DNA of 64,000 bases from CATQHS01 sp965203375 (GCA_965203375.1 OZ241886.1:1550001-1614000); one strand, 5' to 3'; counted from the first letter of the stretch, positions 1 to 8,456 are shown. Notes: generated by a model from the sequence alone, not told the origin. Made by a program: numbers and translations.

Positions 1-2
1 TT

Positions 3-569
3 GGTAGGGCGGAGCCCTCCAATCTGCCTCTGGGATTCTGGACGGTCGATAGCCTGGTTAGCGATCCAATCAGTGGCTCCGCCGCCTTGGCCCAGAGCGC
101 CGCCCTCACGGTGGCTCGAGCCGACTTTTACCGGCGGCCTTCCGATGATGCCCTCGACGCTGCACAGGCCGCCGTCGATGCCGCTTTAGATACCGAGCAC
201 GGCACTCTCGACTCCGTCGGGTTGGACGCGCTTGTTGGCGTTGGCAACGTCCACTCCCGCCTTTTAGCCGCTGCTGGTTCTGCGGCCGCGCTGGCCGCCG
301 CAACAGCCGCGAATTCGGCCGCCGCCGACTCAGACGCTGACTTGGACCTCGATGTTGAGCACCACTCGGATGCCGCGCTGCTTGCCGCCGCGGCCGCTGC
401 GGCACTAGCCGCCTATGCCGCCTCGGTCGCCGACCGAGCTGGCGACGCTGCCCCCGGATCGTACCGCTACCTCCTTATTGTCACTGCTGACGCCGCCGCC
501 CACGATCGGCACATCCGTCAGCGGGCGCGACCGACAGAGCCGCCCGACACGGTGAGAGAGGGTCGGTAG
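3..569 (+). CDS. Alanine-rich hypothetical protein, 5' end outside window
   Basis: The frame is open from the first bases of the window to a stop at 569, so the gene probably starts upstream; an internal TTG at 87 is the first start-like codon. The product is dominated by Ala, Asp and Leu with runs such as LLAAAAAAALAAYAA, so it may be a low-complexity helical protein or an open frame kept by GC bias. No domain is recognised. It is followed within 40 bases by a dispersed repeat that marks the edge of the mosaic island. Coding status is uncertain. Confidence 0.3.
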   Translation, partial: GRAEPSNLPLGFWTVDSLVSDPISGSAALAQSAALTVARADFYRRPSDDALDAAQAAVDAALDTEHGTLDSVGLDALVGVGNVHSRLLAAAGSAAALAAATAANSAAADSDADLDLDVEHHSDAALLAAAAAAALAAYAASVADRAGDAAPGSYRYLLIVTADAAAHDRHIRQRARPTEPPDTVREGR

Positions 570-605
570 TAGATCGCCTTTCAACGCCTAAGCCTATACG
601 AGGGC

Positions 606-709
606 GTGGCGACTAAATCCCAGTTCAAGGGCTATAAACTTGTCTTGGCAGGTCTCTTGTCCGTCTGTCGGCCTTGACCCGGCGGCAGGGTTTGTTTTCT
701 TGAGGTTGA
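606..709 (+). repeat. Dispersed repeat R1, copy A
   Basis: This stretch is a direct, diverged copy of 6117-6222, aligned from GTGGC at the left to TTGAGGTTGA at the right with scattered substitutions. Its right edge falls exactly where the SDH-proteinase fragment loses its family similarity, so it probably replaced or truncated the rest of that gene. No transposase is associated. Confidence 0.7.
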
Positions 710-710
710 G

Positions 711-900
711 GCCAACCATCACCGCCGTATGAGGATAACGTTAGATCAATCGGCCTGTTCTTTGGAAGATCTTCAATAACATCAACAAATGGCACCATGA
801 CCATTGGACCGATTTGACCCCAGAAAACGACTAACGAACGCTTGGCAGTCTTCTCATATTCACGAATCAAAGCTTGGCGTTCGTCTTTGTCGCGATCACC
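711..900 (-). pseudogene. Truncated SDH-type (ClpP-fold) serine proteinase fragment
   Basis: The minus-strand frame reads DRDKDERQALIREYEK, then KRSLVVFWGQIGP and IEDLPKNRPIDLTLSSYGGD, which matches the start of serine dehydrogenase proteinases (SDH_prot, a membrane-bound ClpP-fold family) up to the oxyanion-hole GG motif. The catalytic Ser region is missing because similarity stops at repeat R1 (606-709). An in-frame TGA lies just upstream at 901-903 and no good start is present, so both ends are broken. A complete member of the same broad family sits at 10678-11526. The call rests on motif resemblance. Confidence 0.55.
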
Positions 901-1002
901 TCACACCGATTGCACAGACTGGAAGAAAGGCTTTGACTTATTATTGTCCTGTGGAGGCATATGCCGAGAGCCTGTTTTAAAGACGTATGAGCAGACTTGC
1001 GC

Positions 1003-1176
1003 TCAGGAGTTGTTATATGATGCTTCCCACTTGAACGTCCTCCGTTGAGGGTCTGGGAACATTGTAGCGGCGCGTTCTGCCGCGGCTTCTTGGATTTCAC
1101 GCGCCTGCTTAGCGTACTCTTGAAGCGTCTCGTCTCGCTGATCCTTATCTCGAACAGATGGCAGAGCATTTTCCAT
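1003..1176 (-). CDS. Small charged hypothetical protein (57 aa)
   Basis: ATG at 1174-1176 is preceded by a perfect AAGGAG ribosome-binding site (1186-1191 on this strand) nine bases away, which supports a real short gene. The product is hydrophilic and helical, beginning MENALPSVRDKDQRDE and rich in Glu, Arg and Ala, with no Cys or membrane segment. It lies upstream of, and in the same direction as, the SDH-proteinase fragment. The intact SDH gene at 10678 also has a small charged partner (10427-10675), so the two loci may be versions of one small-protein plus SDH module. Function unknown. Confidence 0.55.
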   Translation of the reverse strand: MENALPSVRDKDQRDETLQEYAKQAREIQEAAAERAATMFPDPQRRTFKWEASYNNS

Positions 1177-1376
1177 GTTGGTGGGCTCCTTCTCAGAGTC
1201 CGAATCGTGCGGTGTGCAACGAGGCACGAGGCGCATGATCGATAGCGGCCGGCGGTGCAGCGTCAGCAGATGTGGACCCATGCGCCCACAGTGTAGCGGT
1301 TCTCGACATGCGCTGGACTGGATCGGGCAGGACCGGCGAACAGGCGCAGGCGCGCCGAAAGAACGGCTTGTGGCAT

Positions 1377-1525
1377 TCAGGTCCGTGCAGGTCCGTGCCC
1401 GTGGTCTCCGACCAGCAGCTCGGCCCGGCGCTTCGAGAACGCCGCCTCCAGGCGGTCGAGCACCGCGTCGGAAGCCACGCCGCATTGTGGCGCCGTCTGC
1501 CAGCACCGAGGCAGATCGGCAGCCC
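1377..1525 (-). pseudogene. Broken copy of the hypothetical gene at 5742-6146
   Basis: The minus-strand frame reads WQTAPQCGVASDAVLDRLEA and continues AFSKRRAELLVGD before losing similarity and stopping. The same residues occur, almost unchanged, in the longer ORF at 5742-6146. Nucleotide similarity covers roughly 1410-1525. It is therefore a truncated copy in the GC-rich debris between the AT-rich modules; the rest of 1177-1639 shows no other supportable gene. Confidence 0.6.
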
Positions 1526-1639
1526 GATTCCCCCGACCTGCGGCTGATCGCTGGTCGGTGCCAGACCGGCTCGGCGGCCGGCTCGCCCGAAACATGCTGT
1601 TACCAACTTCTGTGTTCAGTATATCTAACTTCTAATATT

Positions 1640-2818
1640 TCAAGATTTAAAGTAATTCAAACGTAAGGATGGACGAGACGCGATGAGGTGCTCGAGATGT
1701 GATCCCGACCAGAATTCGACAGCAGGAAATTCGCCTCTAAGTTCTCGATTTTCTCGCCAATTGACAGCATCCTGCGTGAATCGACCTGATGTGGCAATGA
1801 TGACGACAGCAAATGGCCTATTCCAAAGTTCTGTTTCGGCGAGGAGGGTCGATATGTCTGACACATTAATAGATCTGTTTGTCCAATGTTTACATTGAAT
1901 AAGGGTATGTATCCGTTTGGTGCCGCTCAGCTCGTCACTTGTTACTCGATCAGCAGAGAGATCTCGACCTCGATCGGGAGCGTTCGTCTTCATTAACCAC
2001 TGAGTGTTCTCGTATCCATTGGCAGTGCGCAAAAGATCAAAAATCAATCGCTCAAAGGTCTCTGGGTCTAGCCCCTCCCACGGCAGCTCGCTTGTAACAG
2101 CGCCAGTTGGCTGAGAACGGACAAGTTCACCAAGATCATCTACGGACACTTCTAAAGGTTCGCCATCAAACACCAGATCTATTAGCGCTGCTCTTACACT
2201 TGGCCAATCATGATTCAGAATATCCCTAAGATCATGCGGTTCAGCAAAAGAGAGATGGCGCTGGAAGTGGCTTAGCCGAGTGTTAGTAAGCAAATCCGGC
2301 TCAAGGAGCCTATCAAGTTCCGAGATCATACCCCGAAGGGCAGTCCAACCTTCGCCATTATTAGAAAATTTTAGTCCTCCTTGAACCGGAGTAGTTGATC
2401 TAAGAAGGTTATCTACGTTGGCAATAACTTCATCTATACGATTTCGTGCTAGCATCCGACGCTTTTGGATAAGTCGATATTTGTAGTTTTCGAGTTGGTT
2501 TCTGGGAAGCTGGATTTGGCCAACTATTTCTCTATAAATTTCAGGGCGTTTATGTTCGTCCTCGTCAATGAGCATTTGAGATATATCATCAAGTGCTAGC
2601 AATTCCGCTTCCATAGATTCTCCATCGATAGCTGGCAGTGACTTGGCGATGTCAGCAAATTCTCGACGAATCTGGTTGATACCAGGAGTGTCAAGTCCGA
2701 ACTTAGCTACTGTTGGAACATGTGGTTTGTATTGTTTCCATAATTCCTCAAGAGATTTGATATTAGCAAGAGTGCGATCAAACTGATCAAGAGCATCTGA
2801 AAGATCCATCGCCCTCAT
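1640..2818 (-). CDS. Mrr-like PD-(D/E)XK restriction endonuclease
   Basis: A 392-residue protein. The C-terminal third has the Mrr/restriction-endonuclease-like signature: a helix with FERLIFDLLRTANGY, then DRGRDLSADR supplying the acidic residue, then LIQCKHW giving the Q-x-K catalytic pair, followed by the usual VVIIATSGRFTQDA strand-helix. The N-terminal 200 residues are helical and unrecognised and could sense a target. Type IV Mrr enzymes cut modified foreign DNA, which is the inferred role. The gene is distinctly AT-rich compared with its flanks, consistent with transfer. A second ATG three codons in (2809) is an alternative start. There is no methyltransferase beside it. Confidence 0.8.
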   Translation of the reverse strand: MRAMDLSDALDQFDRTLANIKSLEELWKQYKPHVPTVAKFGLDTPGINQIRREFADIAKSLPAIDGESMEAELLALDDISQMLIDEDEHKRPEIYREIVGQIQLPRNQLENYKYRLIQKRRMLARNRIDEVIANVDNLLRSTTPVQGGLKFSNNGEGWTALRGMISELDRLLEPDLLTNTRLSHFQRHLSFAEPHDLRDILNHDWPSVRAALIDLVFDGEPLEVSVDDLGELVRSQPTGAVTSELPWEGLDPETFERLIFDLLRTANGYENTQWLMKTNAPDRGRDLSADRVTSDELSGTKRIHTLIQCKHWTNRSINVSDISTLLAETELWNRPFAVVIIATSGRFTQDAVNWRENRELRGEFPAVEFWSGSHLEHLIASRPSLRLNYFKS

Positions 2819-3569
2819 TCTAGCGCCGGTACTCTTAATTTGAAACCCCCCCAGCGCTACGAGAACGCCGACTCGAGGCGGTCAAGCACCATGTCGAAGG
2901 CCACGCGGCATTGTGGCACCGCAGGCCAGCGCCGGGCGAGCTGAGCACTGCCTCTTAGGCGATGCCTCCAGGATCCCGCCCCCCGCCGGGGGGGGGGGGT
3001 ATGCTCAGGCGCGCTGTTTCGCGGTGCTGAGCGAGCAGTCCGGCTCGCTGCTGGCGCGCGACCGGGGCGGTGTCGAACGTCGAGTTGAGTAAGCCGAGCG
3101 GCACGATCTCGTACCTCGTGGACGCAGATATCGAGATGACAGCGCTAGACCACCGAAGTGGAGGCCCTAGTCCGTGCTGTCGTGTTTGGGCAGCTCGCCT
3201 TGTCGTCGGATTCCGCCCCTGCAGGGCGTAACCCCGGCCGTTTGCCCGAAGGCAGTGACGATTCCGGGATCTTCGCTGGCTACTGTAAGCCGCTCTGGGG
3301 CAGATGTCAACATCTTATCAACAAACCCTTGTCCAAAGGGGCTCATCAAGGACGGCCTCGAGTCCTACCTGGCTACACTGGCCGCTCCCGGACAGTTGGT
3401 TGAAGCGAGTCGAGCCTGAGTTGCCCACGTGGCTTCGCTGAGGCCCGCTGCCCTGGGGGTGGGCCCCGGTGGGTGCCTGAGATACGGTAAGGTTGACAAG
3501 ATGAGCAATAACCCAGGGACCGAAATAGCCGACGCCGACACCGTACAAGCCTGAGCACGAGAGCAGCAG
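2819..3569. other. GC-rich intermodule region with debris and a G12 run
   Basis: No convincing gene is seen in this 750-base gap. It contains a third, degenerate copy of the LDRLEAAF hypothetical gene (2859-2930), a run of twelve G residues (2988-2999), and several short overlapping frames with no start signal or family resemblance. Composition is GC-rich, unlike the AT-rich genes on either side. Confidence 0.6.
2859..2930 (-). pseudogene. Degenerate third copy of the 5742-6146 hypothetical gene
   Basis: Read on the minus strand the region gives PQCRVAFDMVLDRLESAFS followed by a stop. This matches PQCGVASDAVLDRLEAAFS of the copies at 1377-1525 and 5742-6146, in frame and without indels over 19 residues. 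It is a remnant only. Confidence 0.5.
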
Positions 3570-5081
3570 ATGGACAATTTATCTACATGGAAAGCGCTAT
3601 CTCACAGAATGCGTCAGTCGCTGGACGCATTGTATCGCGCGAAGTTCCAGATCACTGGGGTAGAGCTAAGCCCAATAGCAGATATAGCTAGGCATTGGCC
3701 TACTGTAACGGGCTGCTATTCTTTGTTGGAGCAGAGCCTTAAATTGCTAATGATGATGCGGCGTAATCAATATGATCTTAAGTATGCGAGAAGCTTCAGT
3801 CATAATATCGTCCAACTATACGACGAATTAGTAGATACGGACAGAGAAGATCTAGAAGCTTTTTATATAGAGTACGCGTCCATGTTAGGTGCTCCATCAT
3901 TGGCAGATTATCCTCAATTGCGCTCCTATCTAGAGCGTATCACAATGGGACGAGCTTCTAGTTCAAAAAAATCTGGCAAGGGCTATGAAGCTTGGAGGTA
4001 TTGTTTGTTAGAGTACCCAGATTGCGGATTAACCGAGTATGGGGTGCTAGTTATTGAGGTAGTCTTTGAGGTCATACACGGAGTTTTGAGCATCATAGAA
4101 AAGGACTGCTACGACAATAGGCCATTGTTGACCGTCTTTAGATCGTTAGAGCAATCAATTGAGGATGCTATCAATGAACCCATGATGCTGTGCTTCCAAC
4201 CCGCTGACGAGGAAGGCGCTATGGAGAGTTGCCCTATCCCGCAAGAAGTGCTCACAAGGGTAGGTAAATTGGGTTCGGTGAATCTGATTGCACAATACGT
4301 AAGAACTAGAGAAAGTGTAGGTGCGTACACTAGGGATAGCGCGCCTGAATGGCACCGTTGGTTAGATATGAGTATAGCATACCTAAAGGGCGAAGATGAT
4401 ACTGGAGAATTGCAAGGGATGGAAGGCTACTATAGCAGATCGGCTAACGTTAGGGGTAGAGTATATGGGGATTCACATTGTGACACTTTTCTCAATAGAG
4501 CCAAATCTGTTCAACTGTTATGGGATACGGATAGGTTCAAGGTTCAGAACCAACTGCCTGTGCGCCCAGAGTTCTATGACGTTGAATGGCGATGGAAAAG
4601 CGAACATGTGGATCTACGGGTTGCGTGCCGCTTGCCGGTTAGATCTATCCCATGCACCACAGGGCAATATTTCAAAGGTTATTGGAGAATAGAAGATACT
4701 GGAGGTCATCCGGTAGAGATACAGGGCTCATCGGGAGAACTCATTATATACCGCGATAGCCAAGAAGCAACTAGATTTCCAGCCACTGCATTGGTATCTA
4801 GTGGTGGTCTTGTAGGGGATGACGGCAAAATGGCTGTATCTTCTTGGAATGCTCGATTTATTAGAAACGATAATTATCTCAGTAAAGAAGACCTATTCAA
4901 ACAGTTACAACGGGAAGGCAGCGACGGCTACGACTGTGAAGAGTGTTCTCAAACAGGTTGGTGCATACATTGCGAAGGATGTGGATGCTCTGCTTGCGCT
5001 ACCCCGGGCAACGGATTGTGTAGCGCATGCAAAGGATACCGTAAAGTAGGGTACTATCTTTTGGCGAAATGCGGCGAATAG
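3570..5081 (+). CDS. Unrecognised 503-residue protein with C-terminal cysteine cluster
   Basis: The gene is clearly AT-rich and codon-biased unlike its GC-rich surroundings, so it is probably transferred. Residues about 35-110 look helical and HEPN-like (CYSLLEQSLKLLMMMR, then YARSFSHNIVQLYDEL), but the canonical R-x4-6-H motif is not clear; the closest is R-S-F-S-H. Residues about 300-440 are beta-rich. The last 45 residues hold nine or more cysteines (CEECSQTGWC, CEGCGCSAC, GLCSACKGYRKVG) resembling a DnaJ-type zinc ribbon. It stands alone between remnants, in an island of defence genes, so an anti-phage role is a guess. No family name can be supported. Confidence 0.75.
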   Translation: MDNLSTWKALSHRMRQSLDALYRAKFQITGVELSPIADIARHWPTVTGCYSLLEQSLKLLMMMRRNQYDLKYARSFSHNIVQLYDELVDTDREDLEAFYIEYASMLGAPSLADYPQLRSYLERITMGRASSSKKSGKGYEAWRYCLLEYPDCGLTEYGVLVIEVVFEVIHGVLSIIEKDCYDNRPLLTVFRSLEQSIEDAINEPMMLCFQPADEEGAMESCPIPQEVLTRVGKLGSVNLIAQYVRTRESVGAYTRDSAPEWHRWLDMSIAYLKGEDDTGELQGMEGYYSRSANVRGRVYGDSHCDTFLNRAKSVQLLWDTDRFKVQNQLPVRPEFYDVEWRWKSEHVDLRVACRLPVRSIPCTTGQYFKGYWRIEDTGGHPVEIQGSSGELIIYRDSQEATRFPATALVSSGGLVGDDGKMAVSSWNARFIRNDNYLSKEDLFKQLQREGSDGYDCEECSQTGWCIHCEGCGCSACATPGNGLCSACKGYRKVGYYLLAKCGE

Positions 5082-5197
5082 GCCGACCACACGATGCACA
5101 CGAGTCAATGCAGGTACCTTTCCCGCGGCCGGACCACCGTGTCTTGTCGCCTCGGGCATTCGGCCCAACCGGACCGCGAGACCGGAATAAGTGGTCA

Positions 5198-5282
5198 GCG
5201 GGGGCCGATGGCCAGGGTCTACTACTTGGCCCGGTAGAAACGGCCGTCGTGCCCGCCGGTGCCGGGCTCGGGAGCGCGGCTG
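5198..5282 (-). pseudogene. Degenerate copy of the SNF2-helicase 3' end
   Basis: The stretch aligns with 11888-11975, the last codons of the helicase gene, including the CAGCGGGGG start, the CCAGG...TACTTGG segment and the GTGCCGGGCTCGGG block, with several small gaps. It is on the same strand as the helicase but 6.6 kb downstream of it, and is more decayed than the copy at 9625-9985. Confidence 0.55.
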
Positions 5283-5287
5283 TCACC

Positions 5288-5683
5288 TCACCGACTGACG
5301 CGGCGAGGCAGAACTAGCTCGAATTGCTCAGTAGGGCCGTAGAGGACTAGCTCACCCTTCCTCAGCACATCAAGGCCGATCAGCGCATCCACTTCCAAGT
5401 TGGCAGCGGTGTGGGCGAAGACCGAAATCGGATCAGGCGGACTGTCCAAGTACCAGCCCAGTTTCAAAGTGAGGTGATAGACGGCGCTCTGGACCTCAGC
5501 CGATGCTGTACGCAGTTTGGCATGGCGCACCGGTTCGAGTAGGAGTTCGTTGACGAGGCTTTCTTTGATGCATGTACTTTCGGCGGCCGTGTCGATTAAG
5601 CCCTGTGTCCGATGTGGAGCCGGGACAATTCGCCCTCGCGTCCGGTACTGCTCCGCTTCACTGGGGTGCAGACTGATCTCCAC
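5288..5683 (-). CDS. Retropepsin-like (clan AA) aspartic protease
   Basis: A 131-residue protein with the single-domain aspartic protease layout: GLIDTAAESTCI carries the D-T-A catalytic loop (D-T/S-G/A) and DALIGLDVLRKGELVLYGP matches the conserved IGxDxL strand near the C-terminus. Such proteins act as homodimers. The start chosen is GTG at 5683; the frame is open for about 90 bases upstream to a TGA but no better start is seen, so the N-terminal strand may be longer. It follows the hypothetical gene 5742-6146 by 58 bases on the same strand, suggesting a two-gene unit. Substrate unknown. Confidence 0.7.
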   Translation of the reverse strand: MEISLHPSEAEQYRTRGRIVPAPHRTQGLIDTAAESTCIKESLVNELLLEPVRHAKLRTASAEVQSAVYHLTLKLGWYLDSPPDPISVFAHTAANLEVDALIGLDVLRKGELVLYGPTEQFELVLPRRVSR

Positions 5684-5741
5684 ATCGACAACCGGACCTC
5701 CCGAGCCGATGTCTCCGGTGAGGACCGAGTAGCCGTCCCGA

Positions 5742-6146
5742 TCAGAGTTGATTGGCCGGAACCGCCCAGGGGATGCTGATCACCGGGTCTTCCTCCAAAA
5801 CCGCCTTGACGAGGAAGCGTCTGCCCACTGGACTCCGGTAGCCGATCTCGCAGGCCTCGTTCTCGGTGTCGTAGCAGCCGACGAACTCGGGCCGGCGCCG
5901 TCCAGCGGGCTGCACGAACAGTGCCCAGCGCCCGGCGTCTCTAACCAGCAACTCGGCGCAGCGCTTCGAGAACGCCGCCTCGAGGCGGTCGAGCACCGCG
6001 TCGGAGGCCACGCCGCATTGTGGCACCGTCTGCCAGCGCCGAGGTGGATCGGCGGGCTGAAGTTTCGTGGATCGTCGCAACCGCACTCGCCCAAGAGGCT
6101 CACAACTGAACGGGGTGTGGCAGCGAAACCCCAGTTCAAGGGCCAT
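5742..6146 (-). CDS. Hypothetical protein upstream of the aspartic protease
   Basis: The conserved core begins near PQCGVASDAVLDRLEAAFSK and continues to FVGCYDTENEACEIGYRSPV and a hydrophobic end; a GTG inside that core could be the true start, leaving about 100 residues. Two truncated relatives occur at 1377-1525 and 2859-2930, so this is the only complete copy in the window. Its 5' third overlaps dispersed repeat R1 copy B, which argues that the first codons are not native. It probably forms a unit with the downstream protease gene. Function unknown. Confidence 0.55.
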   Translation of the reverse strand: MALELGFRCHTPFSCEPLGRVRLRRSTKLQPADPPRRWQTVPQCGVASDAVLDRLEAAFSKRCAELLVRDAGRWALFVQPAGRRRPEFVGCYDTENEACEIGYRSPVGRRFLVKAVLEEDPVISIPWAVPANQL

Positions 6147-6222
6147 AAAGCTGTCTTGGCGTATCGCTTGTCGTGGTCTGTCGTCCTTGACCCGGCGACA
6201 GGGTTTGTTCTCTTGAGGTTGA
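6117..6222 (+). repeat. Dispersed repeat R1, copy B
   Basis: A direct copy of 606-709. Shared blocks include CCCAGTTCAAGGGC, TGTCTTGGC and TTGACCCGGCG, ending TTGAGGTTGA. The two copies bracket the first three AT-rich modules of the island (Mrr gene, 503-residue protein, protease pair), so together they may mark an excised or inserted segment. Confidence 0.7.
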
Positions 6223-6237
6223 CACCGACCTCAAGAG
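6210..6237. terminator. Perfect 10-bp hairpin at the end of repeat R1
   Basis: CTCTTGAGGT (6210-6219) and ACCTCAAGAG (6228-6237) are perfect inverted repeats with an 8-base loop. No T-run follows on the plus strand, so it may be a terminator-like structure or the palindromic end of the repeat element; it is missing from copy A. Confidence 0.4.
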
Positions 6238-6257
6238 CTGACACAATGGCGGCTGTT

Positions 6258-6383
6258 GCTCCCTCCCCCAGTGGGGGAGGGGTCGGGTGAGGGCCCGAAA
6301 GGGCCCCGCCCCAATTGGCTCCCTCCCCCTTTGGGGAGGTCTCCCCCCGAGGAGTAAGGCGAGGGCCCGAAAGGGCCCTCGCT
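6258..6383. repeat. Two tandem REP-like palindromic units
   Basis: Each unit contains GGCTCCCTCCCCC with a complementary GGGGAGG arm, followed by GAGGGCCCGAAAGGGCCC, itself a short hairpin. The units start at about 6258 and 6317 and end just before the ribosome-binding site of the NYN gene. They resemble repetitive extragenic palindromes; a role in protecting or terminating transcripts is inference. Confidence 0.6.
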
Positions 6384-6399
6384 CAGTTTTGGAGGCGAT

Positions 6400-7233
6400 G
6401 TGGACCGGTTCGCTGTGTTCGTCGACGCCGGCTACCTCTACGCAGGGACGGGCAGGCTCCTCTTCAAAACCAGAGATCGGCGGGCGATCCGGTTGGATGT
6501 CCCGGGAGTGAACGGGCTTCTGAACAGGCTGGCAGAGGAGGGTTGCCGCCTCCCCCCACTCCGGACCTACTGGTACGACGGAGCCAGACGCGGAACCCCG
6601 ACCGCAGAACAACAACGGATCGCCGCGCTCCCGGACGTGAAGCTCCGACTCGGCCGGATCAACACGAAGAACCAGCAGAAGGGCGTCGACGCTCTCATCC
6701 TCCTTGATCTGGTGGCGTTGGCTCGCGAGCGGGCCATCAGCGAGGCTTACCTGCTTTCAGGAGACGATGATCTCAGAGAAGGCGTCCGAGTGGCCCAGGG
6801 CATGGGAGTCCGGGTGACGCTGATCGGCATCCCCACAAGTGACGGCTCTCGGAACCAGTCCAAGGGGCTCGTCAACGAAGCCGACCAGTCCGTCATGTTG
6901 AACAAGGACGACTTGGAAAGGCTGGCCACTCGCATCCAACCGCGACAAGAGCCGGCCCGCAGCCTTTCTGTGCATGCCGATCTCGTGGCCGATGCCTCGG
7001 CGGCCGCGGCCACATACGCTCGACAATGGTTTGACCGGGCGATTTATGACGAGATCGAGTCGTTGCTGGCTGGGCGGCCGGTGATCCCGGTGCCGCTCGA
7101 CGCTGGCCTGTTGGGCGCGGTCGAGAAGGAAGTCGGCGGAAGTCTACGCGGGCACGAGAATCTGCGGCGGGCGGCCCGAGATGCCTTCTGGGAGCAGATC
7201 GCGCGCAGCCTCGACCAACACCAGCCGCCCTAA
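6400..7233 (+). CDS. NYN (PIN-like) domain RNase protein
   Basis: A 277-residue protein whose first 165 residues match the NYN/LabA-DUF88 fold: FVDAGYLY with the first catalytic Asp, KGVDALILLDLV with the second, and LLSGDDDL with the third acidic cluster, followed by a VTLIGI strand. The C-terminal 100 residues are helical and unassigned. NYN proteins are Mg-dependent RNases. GTG at 6400 is chosen because GGAGG lies at 6391-6395 and the overlapping ATG at 6398 is in another frame. It has normal GC-rich codon use and no obvious operon partner. Confidence 0.8.
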   Translation: MDRFAVFVDAGYLYAGTGRLLFKTRDRRAIRLDVPGVNGLLNRLAEEGCRLPPLRTYWYDGARRGTPTAEQQRIAALPDVKLRLGRINTKNQQKGVDALILLDLVALARERAISEAYLLSGDDDLREGVRVAQGMGVRVTLIGIPTSDGSRNQSKGLVNEADQSVMLNKDDLERLATRIQPRQEPARSLSVHADLVADASAAAATYARQWFDRAIYDEIESLLAGRPVIPVPLDAGLLGAVEKEVGGSLRGHENLRRAARDAFWEQIARSLDQHQPP

Positions 7234-7422
7234 ACCCCCTGGGGCCTCAACCGCATCTTCGACACAGGTCGTGCGCTGCTGACTGGAGAACAGCCACGCC
7301 GCTACCTAACCGGCGGGCACCCTGCCGGAGCCAACGGGCCTGGTGAACCGGGCTCTGGTGAACCTGGTCCTGCGGGTCAGCGTACGCGCGGCGGGCCCGG
7401 TGGCTGTCACACCCCCTTCTTA

Positions 7423-7442
7423 CTTTGGGCCGCGACCCAAAG
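7423..7442. promoter_or_regulatory. Hairpin abutting the ribosome-binding site of the SLH gene
   Basis: CTTTGGG (7423-7429) and CCCAAAG (7436-7442) form a perfect 7-bp stem whose right arm touches the GGGAGG ribosome-binding site (7442-7447) of the gene starting at 7455. It could modulate translation or be the end of an upstream terminator. Confidence 0.35.
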
Positions 7443-7454
7443 GGAGGTTGACCA

Positions 7455-8300
7455 ATGACCAAGATACGCACGCTCGCCGCCGGGCTCGCGGCCGCTGCGG
7501 CCGTCTTCGCCGCCGGGGCCGCGGCCGTGGCGGCCGTCGCCGTGTTCTCGGACACGAGCGGCCACGAGCACGAGGCCGAGATCAGGCTCGCCAACTCGAA
7601 GGGCCTGTTCGCCGGCTACGAAGACGGCACCTTCCGGCCCGATCGGACGCTCACCAACAGGCAGTCAGAAGTGGTGCTCCGCCGGCTGCTCGACAAATAC
7701 ACCGACGACGACGGCAACTCCACCCTCACCAGGGCGGAGGCCGCGGTGGTGCTGACCCGCGGCGTCTGCGGGCTCGACGGCGACTGCGACCCGCCGCCGC
7801 CCACCACCTCGGCGCCCGAGGCCCCGCAGGGGCGCCCGCCGATCCCCCAGGACACGGGGGAGTGGGAGAGGTTCGAGACCACCTACGAGTGGGACGACAC
7901 CCCGATAGTGGGGTACAGGCTGACCAGCACCTCCGGCCCGTATAGCTGGGATGTTGCCCTTGTGATGCTCAGGTGTTTCGGGAACAACCCCGAGATAAGC
8001 GTCACCACTACTGAGTACATCGCCGCCGACGGGCAGATCCCGGTCAGGTACCGCGCCGGTTCCGCCACCGCTGTTTCCACCACTTGGCAGGTCTGGGAAG
8101 GAGACCCGCTCAGCGGCTGGGTCGGATTGCCGTCGAACGCCAACCGCGGCCAGTTCTTGAGGTACATCATCGACAACCCCGGTCCGTTCCTCTTCGAATG
8201 GACCGACAGATACGACGACAGCCCCACCACCTTCCGATGGGACTCCACCCGGGGCCTGGACGCAGCCGCCAAAGAGCTTTACGGCATCTGCGGCCTGTAA
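7455..8300 (+). CDS. Secreted protein with one S-layer homology (SLH) repeat
   Basis: A 281-residue protein. Residues 1-31 form a signal peptide (MTKIRTLAAGL then an Ala/Val-rich core). Residues about 32-75 are an SLH repeat: FSDTSG, then IRLANSKGLFAGYEDGTFRP and LTNRQSEVVL. An Asp/Pro linker follows, and the last 150 residues are a beta-rich domain with a Cys pair, unrecognised. SLH repeats attach proteins to the cell envelope. The last 85 bases of this gene and its trailer recur at 11669-11748, just beyond the SDH module. Confidence 0.75.
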   Translation: MTKIRTLAAGLAAAAAVFAAGAAAVAAVAVFSDTSGHEHEAEIRLANSKGLFAGYEDGTFRPDRTLTNRQSEVVLRRLLDKYTDDDGNSTLTRAEAAVVLTRGVCGLDGDCDPPPPTTSAPEAPQGRPPIPQDTGEWERFETTYEWDDTPIVGYRLTSTSGPYSWDVALVMLRCFGNNPEISVTTTEYIAADGQIPVRYRAGSATAVSTTWQVWEGDPLSGWVGLPSNANRGQFLRYIIDNPGPFLFEWTDRYDDSPTTFRWDSTRGLDAAAKELYGICGL

Positions 8301-8456
8301 CCCGCCGCCGCGGCCGTGAGGCGGTAGACCTGCCTCCCGGCCGCGGTTGCTACACCGAGGCCACCGGCGCGATCGACGCCCACGGCACCGGTAGCACGAG
8401 TCACCGATTTTGCAGTGCTGCTACTGAGCGGGGGCAGCCCCGTGGCCCCTGGCGGG

